NCBI RefSeq assembly: GCF_032163395.1
Contig: NZ_CP119968.1
Location: 1,597,501-1,661,500 of the forward strand
Direction of reading: 5' to 3'
DNA: 64,000 bases
Source of the DNA: Gloeocapsopsis dulcis
Lineage (GTDB): Bacteria > Cyanobacteriota > Cyanobacteriia > Cyanobacteriales > Chroococcidiopsidaceae
The stretch's first letter is position 1. The number at the start of each line of letters is the position of its first letter. A program made the translations under genes and the position numbers. Of this stretch, positions 7,889 to 17,092 are shown in pieces. The notes under the pieces are model-generated. The model made no database searches. It was not told the DNA's origin and was given only the letters and a program-made list of their open reading frames with translations.

Positions 7889-10215
7889 GTCAACTGCAAA
7901 AGATCGTGAAAAAAACGGAAACTGGCAAAAGGCAAATTTCCTACTTAATTCCTTTTGCATTAATAGTGGGATTAGTTGGAACTCCGGTGCTAGAGGTTGT
8001 CATGGTTCCTGTGGCTCAAGCACAAACACTGCCAACAGAAGTACGTCGAGGTTATACGCTTTTAGATCAGGGATTGGTTAAAGATGCGATCGCTGCTTTT
8101 CAACAAGCCGTTCGCCGCTATCCGCAGTCTATTCCCGCCAAACTCGGTTTAGCAATTGCCTACAGGCGACAGGGAGAAATTTCTGAGGCGTGGGATATTT
8201 ACCAACAAGTCTTGGCACAAGAACCCAACAATCAACTAGCCCTCAAAAGCGTAGGTGTCCTCGGCGGTTTTCGCCCTGAGTGGCAAGCAAGTGGCATAGA
8301 AGCACTAACAACATTACTCAGTCTTAATCCGAATGACACCGCAGCCCGTGCCCAACGTGCATTACTCTATGGCTATCAAGGACGTTTTGCGGAAGCTTTA
8401 GCAGACTATCAGACCGTTTTAGCAAATAATCCATCTCCAGAAATCTTACTCGGTGCAGCAGAAACTTACACTAATAGCGGTAACTATCGACAAGGATTAG
8501 AGTTATTTAATCGCTACCGTGCAACAGGACAGTCAATCTCTGGCTACGCAGCGATCGCCTATGCCCGAGCTTTGCGGCAAACTGGTAATGCAGCAGCGGC
8601 AATACAAGTACTCGAACCTCAGGTACAAGCTGCCCAAATAGACGATCGTGCAATTCAAGCACGTGCCGAGTTATCTTTAGCCTATTTAGCAAATCAGCAA
8701 TTTACTGAAGCCCTAGCCATTTTAGATCCTTTACAAGGTAGAGTAGATGCCCTCTTACCTTTAGCGCGATCGCTCAATGAAATTCGCTTGCGAGCTAATG
8801 TTGCTGGACTTGCTGAACGAGTCGCAAATCTCTACACTCAAGCATTAGCTCAAGCAGTGACTCCCGATCCGCAACTACTACGCGAGGCGGCTGATGTTTT
8901 TAGCGGTTTACCCCAAGGACAACAAACCGCATTACAGTTGTATCGTCAGTTGGCAACTAGTCAACCAAACGATCCCAGCATTCAAGTACAGCTTTTAGCC
9001 CTCGAACATCAGCTAGGATTAATTTCTCCAGCCGATCTTAAGGGACGACTGTATCAAGTTCTACAAACCTTGCCTACAGAGCCGACTCAACAACAGCAGT
9101 TAGCGCAAGCTTTGGCACAAATTGAACCTCCAGGACTAGAATTTCTGCCTGTTTATCAGAATTTACTACTAGCTGGTGTTAATCAACCGTTTCTTAACTT
9201 CCGCATAGCGCAGATGTTGGTGCAAAGCAACGAGCTAGAAGGTGCAAAACGTGCTTTGGTGGCTTACACAGCGACTCCAGCAGGAGCAGCAGATCTCGCA
9301 CCACAACTACTTGCAGCAGAAATCGAACGACGAGAAGGAAACCTGACGGCTGCACAAGCACGCTATCAAGCATTGATTGCAGCTAATGTTCAGGATGGTG
9401 ATGTTCTTAATGCTGCATTGCAAGGACTTGCAGGAATTTACTTAAGTCAAAATCAACCAGACAACGCTCTTGCACTGTACGATCAGCTTTTAGCGCGGAA
9501 TCCTCAAGATGCAAATGTCCAATTAGGACGTACTAGTATCGCTTATCAAGCAAACAGAATCTCAGAAGCTCAAGCAGAGGCAGTACTCAATAGTTGGCTG
9601 CAAAGTCAACCTACGACTAATGCACCACCCGAGTTATTTAGTTTAGTTGCTGCATTACCTGCAAGTCCTCAGCGGGAAAATTTGTATAATGCCCTTTTGG
9701 CGCTTGATCCAAATAATATCTCTGTACAAACACGCTCTCTTCAATTAATTGCATCGCGAGATCCAGCACTAGCACGCGCGCGAGTTGCTCAAATCGTCGC
9801 GAGTAATCCAAATAATATTGGTGTTTATTTCTTGCAGGGACAGTTAGCACAGGCAATTGGTGATTTAAGTCTTGCCGATCGCGCTTATCAAACGATTTTA
9901 ACTGCACAACCTTACAATGCAGATGCTTTGTCTGCTTTGGGTGGTATTCGGTTTCAGCAGCGACGCTTTAACTCTGCCGAACAGTTATATTCTCAAGTTT
10001 TGGCAGTAAATCCCAATGATTTAGCTATCCGGCGTACGCTAGCCAGCTTGAGTGCAGCGCAAGATAAACCTTTAACTGCACTTGAACAACTTGAGCAGTT
10101 ACAAGTACAACAATCCAATGGACTGTCAGATAGCGATTTATTGCGTCAAAGACAACAATTACAAGAAAATTTTCTGCGACGACGAGGCTTTCAACCTTCT
10201 TGGGAGCGCTACTAA
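7885..10215 (+). CDS. Periplasmic TPR protein, BcsC-like scaffold without a barrel
   Basis: The 776-residue product has a signal peptide (hydrophobic run about 20-40, cleavage near PVAQAQ) and then almost solid tetratricopeptide-type helical repeats. Examples are RRGYTLLDQGLVKDAIAAFQ (about 53-72), AKLGLAIAYRRQGEISEAW, and near the C-terminus SALGGIRFQQRRFNSAEQLY. In proteobacterial BcsC, periplasmic TPR repeats are followed by a C-terminal barrel; here the protein ends right after the repeats, with no barrel. The start ATG overlaps the stop of the barrel gene (ATGA), so the two are translationally coupled. I infer that it guides the glucan from BcsB to the barrel. Alternative: a general TPR scaffold for another exopolysaccharide. 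Confidence 0.85.
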   Translation: MSQLQKIVKKTETGKRQISYLIPFALIVGLVGTPVLEVVMVPVAQAQTLPTEVRRGYTLLDQGLVKDAIAAFQQAVRRYPQSIPAKLGLAIAYRRQGEISEAWDIYQQVLAQEPNNQLALKSVGVLGGFRPEWQASGIEALTTLLSLNPNDTAARAQRALLYGYQGRFAEALADYQTVLANNPSPEILLGAAETYTNSGNYRQGLELFNRYRATGQSISGYAAIAYARALRQTGNAAAAIQVLEPQVQAAQIDDRAIQARAELSLAYLANQQFTEALAILDPLQGRVDALLPLARSLNEIRLRANVAGLAERVANLYTQALAQAVTPDPQLLREAADVFSGLPQGQQTALQLYRQLATSQPNDPSIQVQLLALEHQLGLISPADLKGRLYQVLQTLPTEPTQQQQLAQALAQIEPPGLEFLPVYQNLLLAGVNQPFLNFRIAQMLVQSNELEGAKRALVAYTATPAGAADLAPQLLAAEIERREGNLTAAQARYQALIAANVQDGDVLNAALQGLAGIYLSQNQPDNALALYDQLLARNPQDANVQLGRTSIAYQANRISEAQAEAVLNSWLQSQPTTNAPPELFSLVAALPASPQRENLYNALLALDPNNISVQTRSLQLIASRDPALARARVAQIVASNPNNIGVYFLQGQLAQAIGDLSLADRAYQTILTAQPYNADALSALGGIRFQQRRFNSAEQLYSQVLAVNPNDLAIRRTLASLSAAQDKPLTALEQLEQLQVQQSNGLSDSDLLRQRQQLQENFLRRRGFQPSWERY

Positions 10216-10610
10216 TAGTAGGGTTCACAGGGTGCTAGCGCAGACCTTCGTGTCTTAATTACGAATTAATATAATTCATTGATTTTTTAACTAATCCTAC
10301 CACCGCACAATTACTGAGATTACGTTTCATGCATAAGAAACTATCACAAAACTCTCAGTGGATTTGCGCTTGGTCATTGCTCAATAGTAGAGCTAGATTT
10401 CATTTATATGTTTATAGACAAAACTCCAAAACTTGTTTAGAAATTACAAGTTCTAAATTTGTTTGTATTTCTCAAAGGAGGACAATTTTGCATTTTTATT
10501 ATTGAACAATTTATTGATTAAGCATCATTTTTATTACAGATTAGTATCTTACACAAAATCCAGTTTAAATTCAAATTTTTGTATTTGTATAACCACAGGT
10601 AATCAGCAAG
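10216..10610 (+). other. Gap inside the cellulose series
   Basis: This 395-base AT-rich gap splits the series into a barrel-TPR pair and a GH8-BcsB-BcsA group. It contains a strong ribosome site with a tiny reading frame (10474-10505, listed separately). No clear terminator was found. A second promoter here is likely but not identified. Confidence 0.5.
10474..10505 (+). promoter_or_regulatory. Strong Shine-Dalgarno with 5-codon mini-ORF (possible leader peptide)
   Basis: AAAGGAGG (10474-10481) is followed after a 6-base spacer by TTG CAT TTT TAT TAT TGA (10488-10505), which would encode Met-His-Phe-Tyr-Tyr. It is the best ribosome site in this gap, yet it leads only to this mini-frame, about 105 bases before the GH8 gene. 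It could be a leader peptide or chance. Confidence 0.25.
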
Positions 10611-11897
10611 ATGCAGCAACTAGCTCAAGGTAAAACTCGTAAATATCAAAATACAAACTTTTTACCTTTAAGTCCTTTTGCTGTCACGATCGCTGTACTC
10701 GGTTTAAGTGGTTGTTTATCAAGTTCATCTCTAGGGCAAGCGAATGCACCGCCTCATAACCTAGCAGTTGCAACACAATCTCCTTCGCCTGTTGCGATAC
10801 CAACAACAGAAATCAACTTAGAAGATTTGCTGCAAGAAAGCTGGAATGCGTATCGGCAAAGATTTATTCAAGCCGATGGGCGGGTAATTGATCGCGAAGA
10901 TAGCGATCGCTCAACCTCGGAAGCGCAAGCCTACGCAATGCTGCGGGCGGTGTTTGCGGACGATCCAACAACATTTGCCCGAACGCTGAATTGGAGTGAA
11001 AACAATCTCCAGCGGACAGTAGCAGGTAGTACGGATCAGTTGTGGGCATGGGAATGGGGTCGTGATATCCAAGGAAATTGGGAAATTCGCGATCGCAATT
11101 TTGCGAGTGATGCTGACATTGATGCAATTACTGCACTTATTTTTGCGTCACGCCGTTGGCAACGTCCAGAGTATCTTCAGTTAGCCCAAAGCAAACTAGA
11201 GGACTTATGGAACCTGTCTACAGTTGCCATACCAGATGGTAGGCGTTATCTCATCCCTGGTCCTAGAGAAGCCTTTCAAGTGCGATCGCACATTTTGATT
11301 CTCAATCCTTCTTATTTTGCACCATACGCCTTTCGGATTTTTGCCCAAGTCGATCCTACCCGCGATTGGCAATCGTTGGTAGATAGTAGTTACCAAGTGC
11401 TAGAGAATTCTGCAAAGCTATCAAAGGTTAATTTACCTAGTGACTGGGTAAGTTTAGATACGCAAACTGGTAACTATCAAGCATTACCAGCGTCACACTC
11501 CTTACGAACCGAGTACAGTTTCAACGCTTATCGAGTTTGGTGGCGTTTAGCTTGGGATGCAGTGTGGTTTCAAGAACCACAAGCAACTCAGTTTTTGCGA
11601 CATCACTTAAAGCATTTGCAACAAATGTGGTCTTCCACAAAACGAATTCCAGCACAAATTGATTTGCAAGGGAACCCGTTAGTCAACTACGAGGCGACAT
11701 CACAGTATGCCATGCTGTTTGCTGCCTTTCGCTTAATTGAGCCTGCAATTGCTACTCAAATTTTGCAACAAAAACTCTTACCCCAGTACCGCAGTGGAAT
11801 TTGGGAGCAAGATTCAGCTTACTACACTCAAAACCTTGTGGGATTGGGGTTATTTCCACCCACTGAGTTAACACAACTTTTACATCCTACTAACTAG
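10611..11897 (+). CDS. bcsZ: GH8 endoglucanase lipoprotein (BcsZ-like)
   Basis: This is a glycoside hydrolase family 8 cellulase, the family of BcsZ, which accompanies cellulose synthases and edits nascent cellulose. Landmarks are the catalytic acid in STSEAQAYAM (Glu104), LWAWEWGRD, the ASDADIDA motif (165-172) that carries the conserved Asp, and EYSFNAYRVWWRLAWD, matching the YDAxRxPWR-type block of GH8. The N-terminus has a hydrophobic run ending LSGC (Cys35), a good lipobox, so it is probably membrane-anchored in the periplasm, whereas many BcsZ proteins are simply secreted. It lies 24 bases before bcsB and is co-directional, supporting one transcription unit. Confidence 0.9.
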   Translation: MQQLAQGKTRKYQNTNFLPLSPFAVTIAVLGLSGCLSSSSLGQANAPPHNLAVATQSPSPVAIPTTEINLEDLLQESWNAYRQRFIQADGRVIDREDSDRSTSEAQAYAMLRAVFADDPTTFARTLNWSENNLQRTVAGSTDQLWAWEWGRDIQGNWEIRDRNFASDADIDAITALIFASRRWQRPEYLQLAQSKLEDLWNLSTVAIPDGRRYLIPGPREAFQVRSHILILNPSYFAPYAFRIFAQVDPTRDWQSLVDSSYQVLENSAKLSKVNLPSDWVSLDTQTGNYQALPASHSLRTEYSFNAYRVWWRLAWDAVWFQEPQATQFLRHHLKHLQQMWSSTKRIPAQIDLQGNPLVNYEATSQYAMLFAAFRLIEPAIATQILQQKLLPQYRSGIWEQDSAYYTQNLVGLGLFPPTELTQLLHPTN

Positions 11898-11921
11898 CGT
11901 CGCACTTAATTCTAACCGCTT

Positions 11922-14474
11922 ATGCATAGCTTTCGTCGCGATCGACCTACTCACTCAAAGACTAAAACAAAGTCTCAACTATATAGCCTCCTATCGCCAT
12001 ATCTTTGGCTAATGGTATTAGGCTGCACTGCAGCAGTTCTTGCTTCCACAACAACTTCAATTCAAGCTCAAAGTGAAAGTAAATTGCGCCAAGAGGAACA
12101 GCAATTAATTCAAGAGTATGCGCTGCCTAAAGCACCCTCAAGACCGCCAGTTTATCGACCGCAGCGGGTAAGTCCTGCGCCTGCAAAATCGGCACCACAG
12201 CGATTGCAAAAGCCCGCGCCTCAAGCACCAAGCAAGCCGCCAGCAACTTCTTCGCGACCAGCACCAGCCCGTACTCAATCTGCTACGGCTACAACTCCTC
12301 GTCCGCGTCCAGCAGCAAGCCCTAAGCCTACTATAGTGGCTGCTAATGCTGTACCTCCGAGTCAATATGTTATGGAGTTTAATCGCAGTCCTGTTGTTGG
12401 TAATCGCTTTCGTTTACAAGGCATTTATTCTGAGGGCAGGCTTGGGTTTACGCGCCCGCGTGGTTGGCAAGTGCAATCAGTGAAGGCGTTAATTCGCTTT
12501 CAACATTCACCAGCATTGTTTGCCAATCGCTCTAATTTAACACTACGAGTGAATGGCACAAGTGTTGGTAGCGTTCCTCTCAATCGCAAGCAGTCGCAGA
12601 TCGGGAGTGTGCTGTTTGATATTCCACCAAATTTGATTCAGAACTTCAACGAACTGACAGTGGTGGCGCAGCAGCATAATTCGGCAACTTGTAGCGAAGC
12701 TGACCAAACGCTGTGGACGGAGGTTCTACCAGATTCTAAATTAATTTTTAACTATACTCCACAGCCAGTTCCGATTAACTTAAGTCGCTATCCTTATCCT
12801 TTCTTTGATGAATTGAGTTTGGAACCGAATCAGATTGCTTATTTGCTACCTCAACAAATGAGTGAAACTTGGCTAACGGCAGCGGCTCGTTTTCAGACAT
12901 CCTTGGGTAGGTTTGCCGAGTTTCGCCCGATTGATACAAGTTTAGTCAAAAGTATTGATGCAGTCGAGGGACAGCGGCTAGTTATTATTGGTACGCCGGA
13001 AGAACAACCAGCTTTAAGAAAACTCGATTTACCTTTTGCGATCGCTGGTAATCAAGTGCTTGACGGTAATCAAGATCCGCTGCCTGAAGATGTCGGTGTC
13101 TTGATGGTGACAACAACCAAAGATAGCGGTGTTCCTGTACTTGTTGCTACTGGAAATGGCGCTGATGGCGTGACAAAAGCAGTGCAAGCACTTGTGCAGT
13201 CGCAGAACCGTAAGATTGCCACAGGGCAGGGAATGATTGTTTCTCAATTAACTGAAGCACCTACACCAGGGCTGCGTCAATGGCCGCGTTATCTTCCTGA
13301 AAATAATTCGTTTGCCCTCAAAGACTTAGCAACTAGTAACAGCCAACCATTTCAAGATGTGACAGTACGCGGTTCTGCTGCACCACCAATTGAATTTGAT
13401 TTTCGGGCGTTACCAAACGATCGCTTTAACCGAGGTAATTCGATGTCCTTGCGTTATAGTTATGGTCCACAAGTTAATCCCAGAACTTCAGCAGTAGAAG
13501 TTTTACTTGATGGTGTGTTTATTGGTGGAGAGCGTTTGACCTCAGAACAAGGGGAAGTTAGAAAAACGCTCAATGTTAACTTACCAGAAAATTTGATTAC
13601 ACCTACTTCCAAAATTCAAGTGGCATTCCGCTTGCATTCTAAAGAGGCACCAGATAGGTGTGGTGGAATTGTTGCCGATCAACAACTTTCTGGTACAGTT
13701 CACGCGGATACTAGCTTTCATCTCAATCGCGAAACATCTGTACAAATTCCTGACTTGAAACTTTTGCAAGCTGGTTTTCCCTTTACTGCACCACAGGATC
13801 TTTCAAGTACTGCGATTGTTTTACCTGACACGCCTTCAGAAATCGATTTGCTGACTATGTTGGAGTTTAGCGAGCGTATGGGACGATTGAGTCAAGCTGA
13901 GTCGGTAGCCTTGAAGGTTTACACTGCGGAAAGTTTTCCGATCCAAGAACAGGGCAATTATCATTTGGTAGGAATTGGGACTCGCGAACAGTTTCCTTTT
14001 CCTGAAGTATTTCAAGCAGGTAGCTTCTTCCTCAGTGATGTCTTTTCTCGTGCTTGGGGCGGCAGTACAGTGCAAGCGTTACCTGACGAAGACGGGGTGA
14101 TTAAGGAAATTATTTCGCCTTGGAATCGCGATCGCGTTGTTCTGGCGCTGAGTGCTCAAACTAACAATGGTTTAGAACGAGTCCGTCAAATTCTCGATAA
14201 AGATCCTTGGTTTTTCCAACTCCAAAAAGATACTGTACTGATTTCCAGTAATCAGCAAGATCCTGCGGCTTACGATCCTGAAGGTTATGAACTGAAGTTT
14301 TTTCAAAGTTCTCCACAGCGGCGGATTGAAAATACAAGTTTGTTAAGTAAAGCATCGCGCTTGCTGCAAGAACATTGGTACTTATTGCCCTTGGGGATTT
14401 TAGGTATTGCTGTTGTACTTTATGGCATTACGCAAGCGTATCTGAAGCGGATTACTGTGGAGGATAAGAAGTAG
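11922..14474 (+). CDS. bcsB: Cellulose synthase periplasmic subunit BcsB
   Basis: The 850-residue product matches BcsB, the periplasmic, membrane-anchored partner that guides the glucan chain emerging from BcsA. It has an N-terminal signal segment (about 28-50), a Pro/Ala/Lys-rich linker (about 65-140), then paired carbohydrate-binding-like and flavodoxin-like regions (FNRSPVVGNRFRLQGIY, LTLRVNGTSVGSVPL, NELTVVAQQHNSATC; a second set from ~480 with EFDFRALPNDRFNRGN and RLHSKEAPDRCGG). It ends in a C-terminal membrane helix (HWYLLPLGILGIAVVLYGIT) and a basic tail, as in BcsB, where this helix docks on BcsA. It ends 3 bases before bcsA. Confidence 0.93.
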   Translation: MHSFRRDRPTHSKTKTKSQLYSLLSPYLWLMVLGCTAAVLASTTTSIQAQSESKLRQEEQQLIQEYALPKAPSRPPVYRPQRVSPAPAKSAPQRLQKPAPQAPSKPPATSSRPAPARTQSATATTPRPRPAASPKPTIVAANAVPPSQYVMEFNRSPVVGNRFRLQGIYSEGRLGFTRPRGWQVQSVKALIRFQHSPALFANRSNLTLRVNGTSVGSVPLNRKQSQIGSVLFDIPPNLIQNFNELTVVAQQHNSATCSEADQTLWTEVLPDSKLIFNYTPQPVPINLSRYPYPFFDELSLEPNQIAYLLPQQMSETWLTAAARFQTSLGRFAEFRPIDTSLVKSIDAVEGQRLVIIGTPEEQPALRKLDLPFAIAGNQVLDGNQDPLPEDVGVLMVTTTKDSGVPVLVATGNGADGVTKAVQALVQSQNRKIATGQGMIVSQLTEAPTPGLRQWPRYLPENNSFALKDLATSNSQPFQDVTVRGSAAPPIEFDFRALPNDRFNRGNSMSLRYSYGPQVNPRTSAVEVLLDGVFIGGERLTSEQGEVRKTLNVNLPENLITPTSKIQVAFRLHSKEAPDRCGGIVADQQLSGTVHADTSFHLNRETSVQIPDLKLLQAGFPFTAPQDLSSTAIVLPDTPSEIDLLTMLEFSERMGRLSQAESVALKVYTAESFPIQEQGNYHLVGIGTREQFPFPEVFQAGSFFLSDVFSRAWGGSTVQALPDEDGVIKEIISPWNRDRVVLALSAQTNNGLERVRQILDKDPWFFQLQKDTVLISSNQQDPAAYDPEGYELKFFQSSPQRRIENTSLLSKASRLLQEHWYLLPLGILGIAVVLYGITQAYLKRITVEDKK

Positions 14475-14477
14475 AGT

Positions 14478-17039
14478 ATGGCTTTATTCGATTTAAAGCG
14501 GCAACGCCAAAAACTTTCATTGGCAAATTGGCTAGTTGAAGATCTGCCACAACGGTTTGATCGAGCATTGGAAAAACTAGAAATCCGCCATCTTAAGTGG
14601 CTTATCTTACCACTTTTGCTGTTTTCTGTACCACTAATCACGACACCATTAGAAGTTTGGCAGCAAGGTGTTGTTACAGTTATTTTGATTGCGATCGGTC
14701 AAATTATTGTTCGTGCCGAGCAAAATAACCCCTCAAAATCTCGTAGCGAGTACTTGCACTTGTTTATGGTGTGGCTAAGTCTAGTGACAACGCTACGCTA
14801 TCTTTACTATCGAACTTCTTATACGCTCAATTTTAATAACTGGATTAACGGTATCAGCTGTGTTTTACTTTATGGAGCTGAATTGTACGCAGTTTTGACG
14901 CTGGTTCTTGCTTATTTTCAAACACTTAAAATTAAAGATCGCCAACCAGTAGATCTCAAGACAATTCCTCAGCCACAGTGGTTCACCATTGATATCTATA
15001 TTCCTACCTATAACGAAAGCGTTGATATTGTTCGTAAAACTGCATTAGGTGCTTTAGCCACCGATTATCCAGCAGATAAAAAACGAGTATATATCCTAGA
15101 TGATGGTCGTAAATTTCCGGAACGTCGAGAAGAGTTACGCCAGATGTGCGATGAAATTGGCTGCACGCTACTCACAAGAGAAAATAACGATCATGCTAAG
15201 GCAGGAAATATTAACACCGCCTTTCGCCATACTCAAGGCGATCTAGTGCTTATCTTGGACTGCGATCACGTTCCGGCGCGAGATATTCTCCAGAAAACAA
15301 TTGGCTTTTTCTATAACCCTAAAGTTTCTTTGGTGCAGACACCCCACTGGTTTTACAACCCCGATCCGTTTGAACGGAACTTATTAACAGGGGGCAAAGT
15401 TCCAGTAGGTAATGAACTGTTTTACAAGGTATTGCAAAAGGGTAATGATTTTTGGAATGCTGCGTTTTTCTGCGGTTCAGCAGCGGTGATTCGTAAAGAA
15501 CACGTTATGCAAATTGGTGGGATTGCAGTAGAAACTGTAACCGAAGATTGTCACACATCCTTACGGTTGCATTCTTTGGGGTATGAGACAGTTTACTACG
15601 ACAAAATTATGGTTGCGGGCTTAGCACCAGAGAAGTTGGTAGCTTATGTTGGTCAACAAGTGCGGTGGGCGCGGGGAATGGCACAGATCTTGCGGCTGGA
15701 AAACCCGATGTTTAACCCGAAGTTGAAGTTGACGCTACCACAACGGATTTGTTACTTTTCGGCAACATCGCACTTTTTCTATGGTTTTCCGCGATTGATG
15801 TATGCGATCGCTCCTACACTATTTTTACTGTTTAGCATCAATCCCATTCGCGGCTTAGGATTAGAAACTCTCGCCTATGCTTTACCGCACATTCTTTTAG
15901 GTTTGAATACCAACCACCTGACTTACAAACACGTTCGCTTTTCTTTCTGGAATGAAATCTTTGAGTTCGTGATGTCTTACCAAGCAGGAATTGTCACGTT
16001 TTTAGCACTGATTAACCCTAAACTTGGTTCTTTTAACGTCACAGATAAAGGACAAACTGTTGATAAGCGCACTTTTGATTGGCAATCGATACGTCCATTA
16101 TTAATTGTCACTGCACTTGTTGTAACATCACTGCTTGCTGTTCCGTTCTGGTTATTACTTCGCCCTGAAGATAGTGAAGCTGTTTTGGTAAACGCGTTGT
16201 GGTGTGTTTTTAACTTGATCCTATTAGTAGCTGCTTGCCTTGTTGCTTTTGAACAACCACAGTTACGTTCTGCACACCGCCTACAGCGTCATCTAGGTGC
16301 AGTGATTTACAGTGCAGATCAAAGCGTTCCAGGAATTACAGTGAATATTTCGGAAACTGGGGCACTGATTGCGCTAGATTCATGGGCTAATTTACCGGAT
16401 GAAGTCGAGGTTGAAATTATTGGCGATTACGGGGCGCGAGCATTTCTTAATGGAAAAATTGTTCGCTGGACGCCAGTTGATGACACTCAAATTCATGTTG
16501 TTGTTGATTTTATTAATCCTACCCGCGCTCAGTTGGATAATTTAGTGTTGGTTATCTATTCTGATGTGAAAGAGTGGTACGGGCAAAAGCGGGAAATTGT
16601 CGATCGACCTTTCAATTCGTTTAAGTTTCTCGCAACAAGTCTCATCCGTTCCTTCCGTGATTTTAAACCAGAACGGAGTGTGCAAAAGGTTCGCAAACAA
16701 GTTCAAACGACAGCACAAATATACTGGGAAGGACAATTTTATACCGGAGAAGCAACTGAACTAGGAACTAGCAGTTTAAAACTTGAGTTAGATTACAATT
16801 CTGCATCTTCAGAAAAGCAACTCCAACAGCAGGATATAGAAAAGATGAGGCAACAGCAACCTTTAGTAGGCTTGCTCTTGGAGGGTGACAATTCTGCAAA
16901 TCGTTTTTTGGCTCAAATTACTCATGTAGAAATTTGTGGTAACAGCGATCGCTCATCTGTTGTCATTGAGTTAAGGTTTCCTGAACAGTTTAAACAAAAG
17001 CAAGCAGAGAAGATTAAGGAGTTGTTACAGACTTTGTAG
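14478..17039 (+). CDS. bcsA: Cellulose synthase catalytic subunit BcsA with PilZ domain
   Basis: This GT2 processive synthase polymerises UDP-glucose into beta-1,4-glucan and moves the chain across the inner membrane. N-terminal membrane helices (about 52-145) precede a catalytic domain with LDDGRKF (Asp208-209), LDCDH (Asp261, Asp263), TEDCH (Glu356-Asp357) and QQVRW (Gln393-Trp397), followed by more helices. A PilZ domain follows with RSAHR (from Arg597) and NISETG, the RxxxR and D/NxSxxG signature for cyclic di-GMP, so it is likely activated by that messenger. After PilZ there is an unusual ~160-residue extension (about 690-853), which contains a second PilZ-like strand pattern without the ligand residues. 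It lies 3 bases after bcsB. Confidence 0.96.
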   Translation: MALFDLKRQRQKLSLANWLVEDLPQRFDRALEKLEIRHLKWLILPLLLFSVPLITTPLEVWQQGVVTVILIAIGQIIVRAEQNNPSKSRSEYLHLFMVWLSLVTTLRYLYYRTSYTLNFNNWINGISCVLLYGAELYAVLTLVLAYFQTLKIKDRQPVDLKTIPQPQWFTIDIYIPTYNESVDIVRKTALGALATDYPADKKRVYILDDGRKFPERREELRQMCDEIGCTLLTRENNDHAKAGNINTAFRHTQGDLVLILDCDHVPARDILQKTIGFFYNPKVSLVQTPHWFYNPDPFERNLLTGGKVPVGNELFYKVLQKGNDFWNAAFFCGSAAVIRKEHVMQIGGIAVETVTEDCHTSLRLHSLGYETVYYDKIMVAGLAPEKLVAYVGQQVRWARGMAQILRLENPMFNPKLKLTLPQRICYFSATSHFFYGFPRLMYAIAPTLFLLFSINPIRGLGLETLAYALPHILLGLNTNHLTYKHVRFSFWNEIFEFVMSYQAGIVTFLALINPKLGSFNVTDKGQTVDKRTFDWQSIRPLLIVTALVVTSLLAVPFWLLLRPEDSEAVLVNALWCVFNLILLVAACLVAFEQPQLRSAHRLQRHLGAVIYSADQSVPGITVNISETGALIALDSWANLPDEVEVEIIGDYGARAFLNGKIVRWTPVDDTQIHVVVDFINPTRAQLDNLVLVIYSDVKEWYGQKREIVDRPFNSFKFLATSLIRSFRDFKPERSVQKVRKQVQTTAQIYWEGQFYTGEATELGTSSLKLELDYNSASSEKQLQQQDIEKMRQQQPLVGLLLEGDNSANRFLAQITHVEICGNSDRSSVVIELRFPEQFKQKQAEKIKELLQTL

Positions 17040-17044
17040 CAAAC

Positions 17045-17069
17045 TGGGGGGCAGCCATCCTGCCCCCCA
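17045..17069. terminator. GC-rich hairpin between convergent bcsA and protease gene
   Basis: TGGGGGGCAG (17045-17054) pairs perfectly with CTGCCCCCCA (17060-17069), with loop CCATC. It lies directly after the bcsA stop and 23 bases from the 3' end of the convergent protease gene. There is no strong T-run on either side, so termination is inferred from position and stem strength. Confidence 0.6.
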
Positions 17070-17092
17070 CAGTTGACGTTTGATGACTAATC

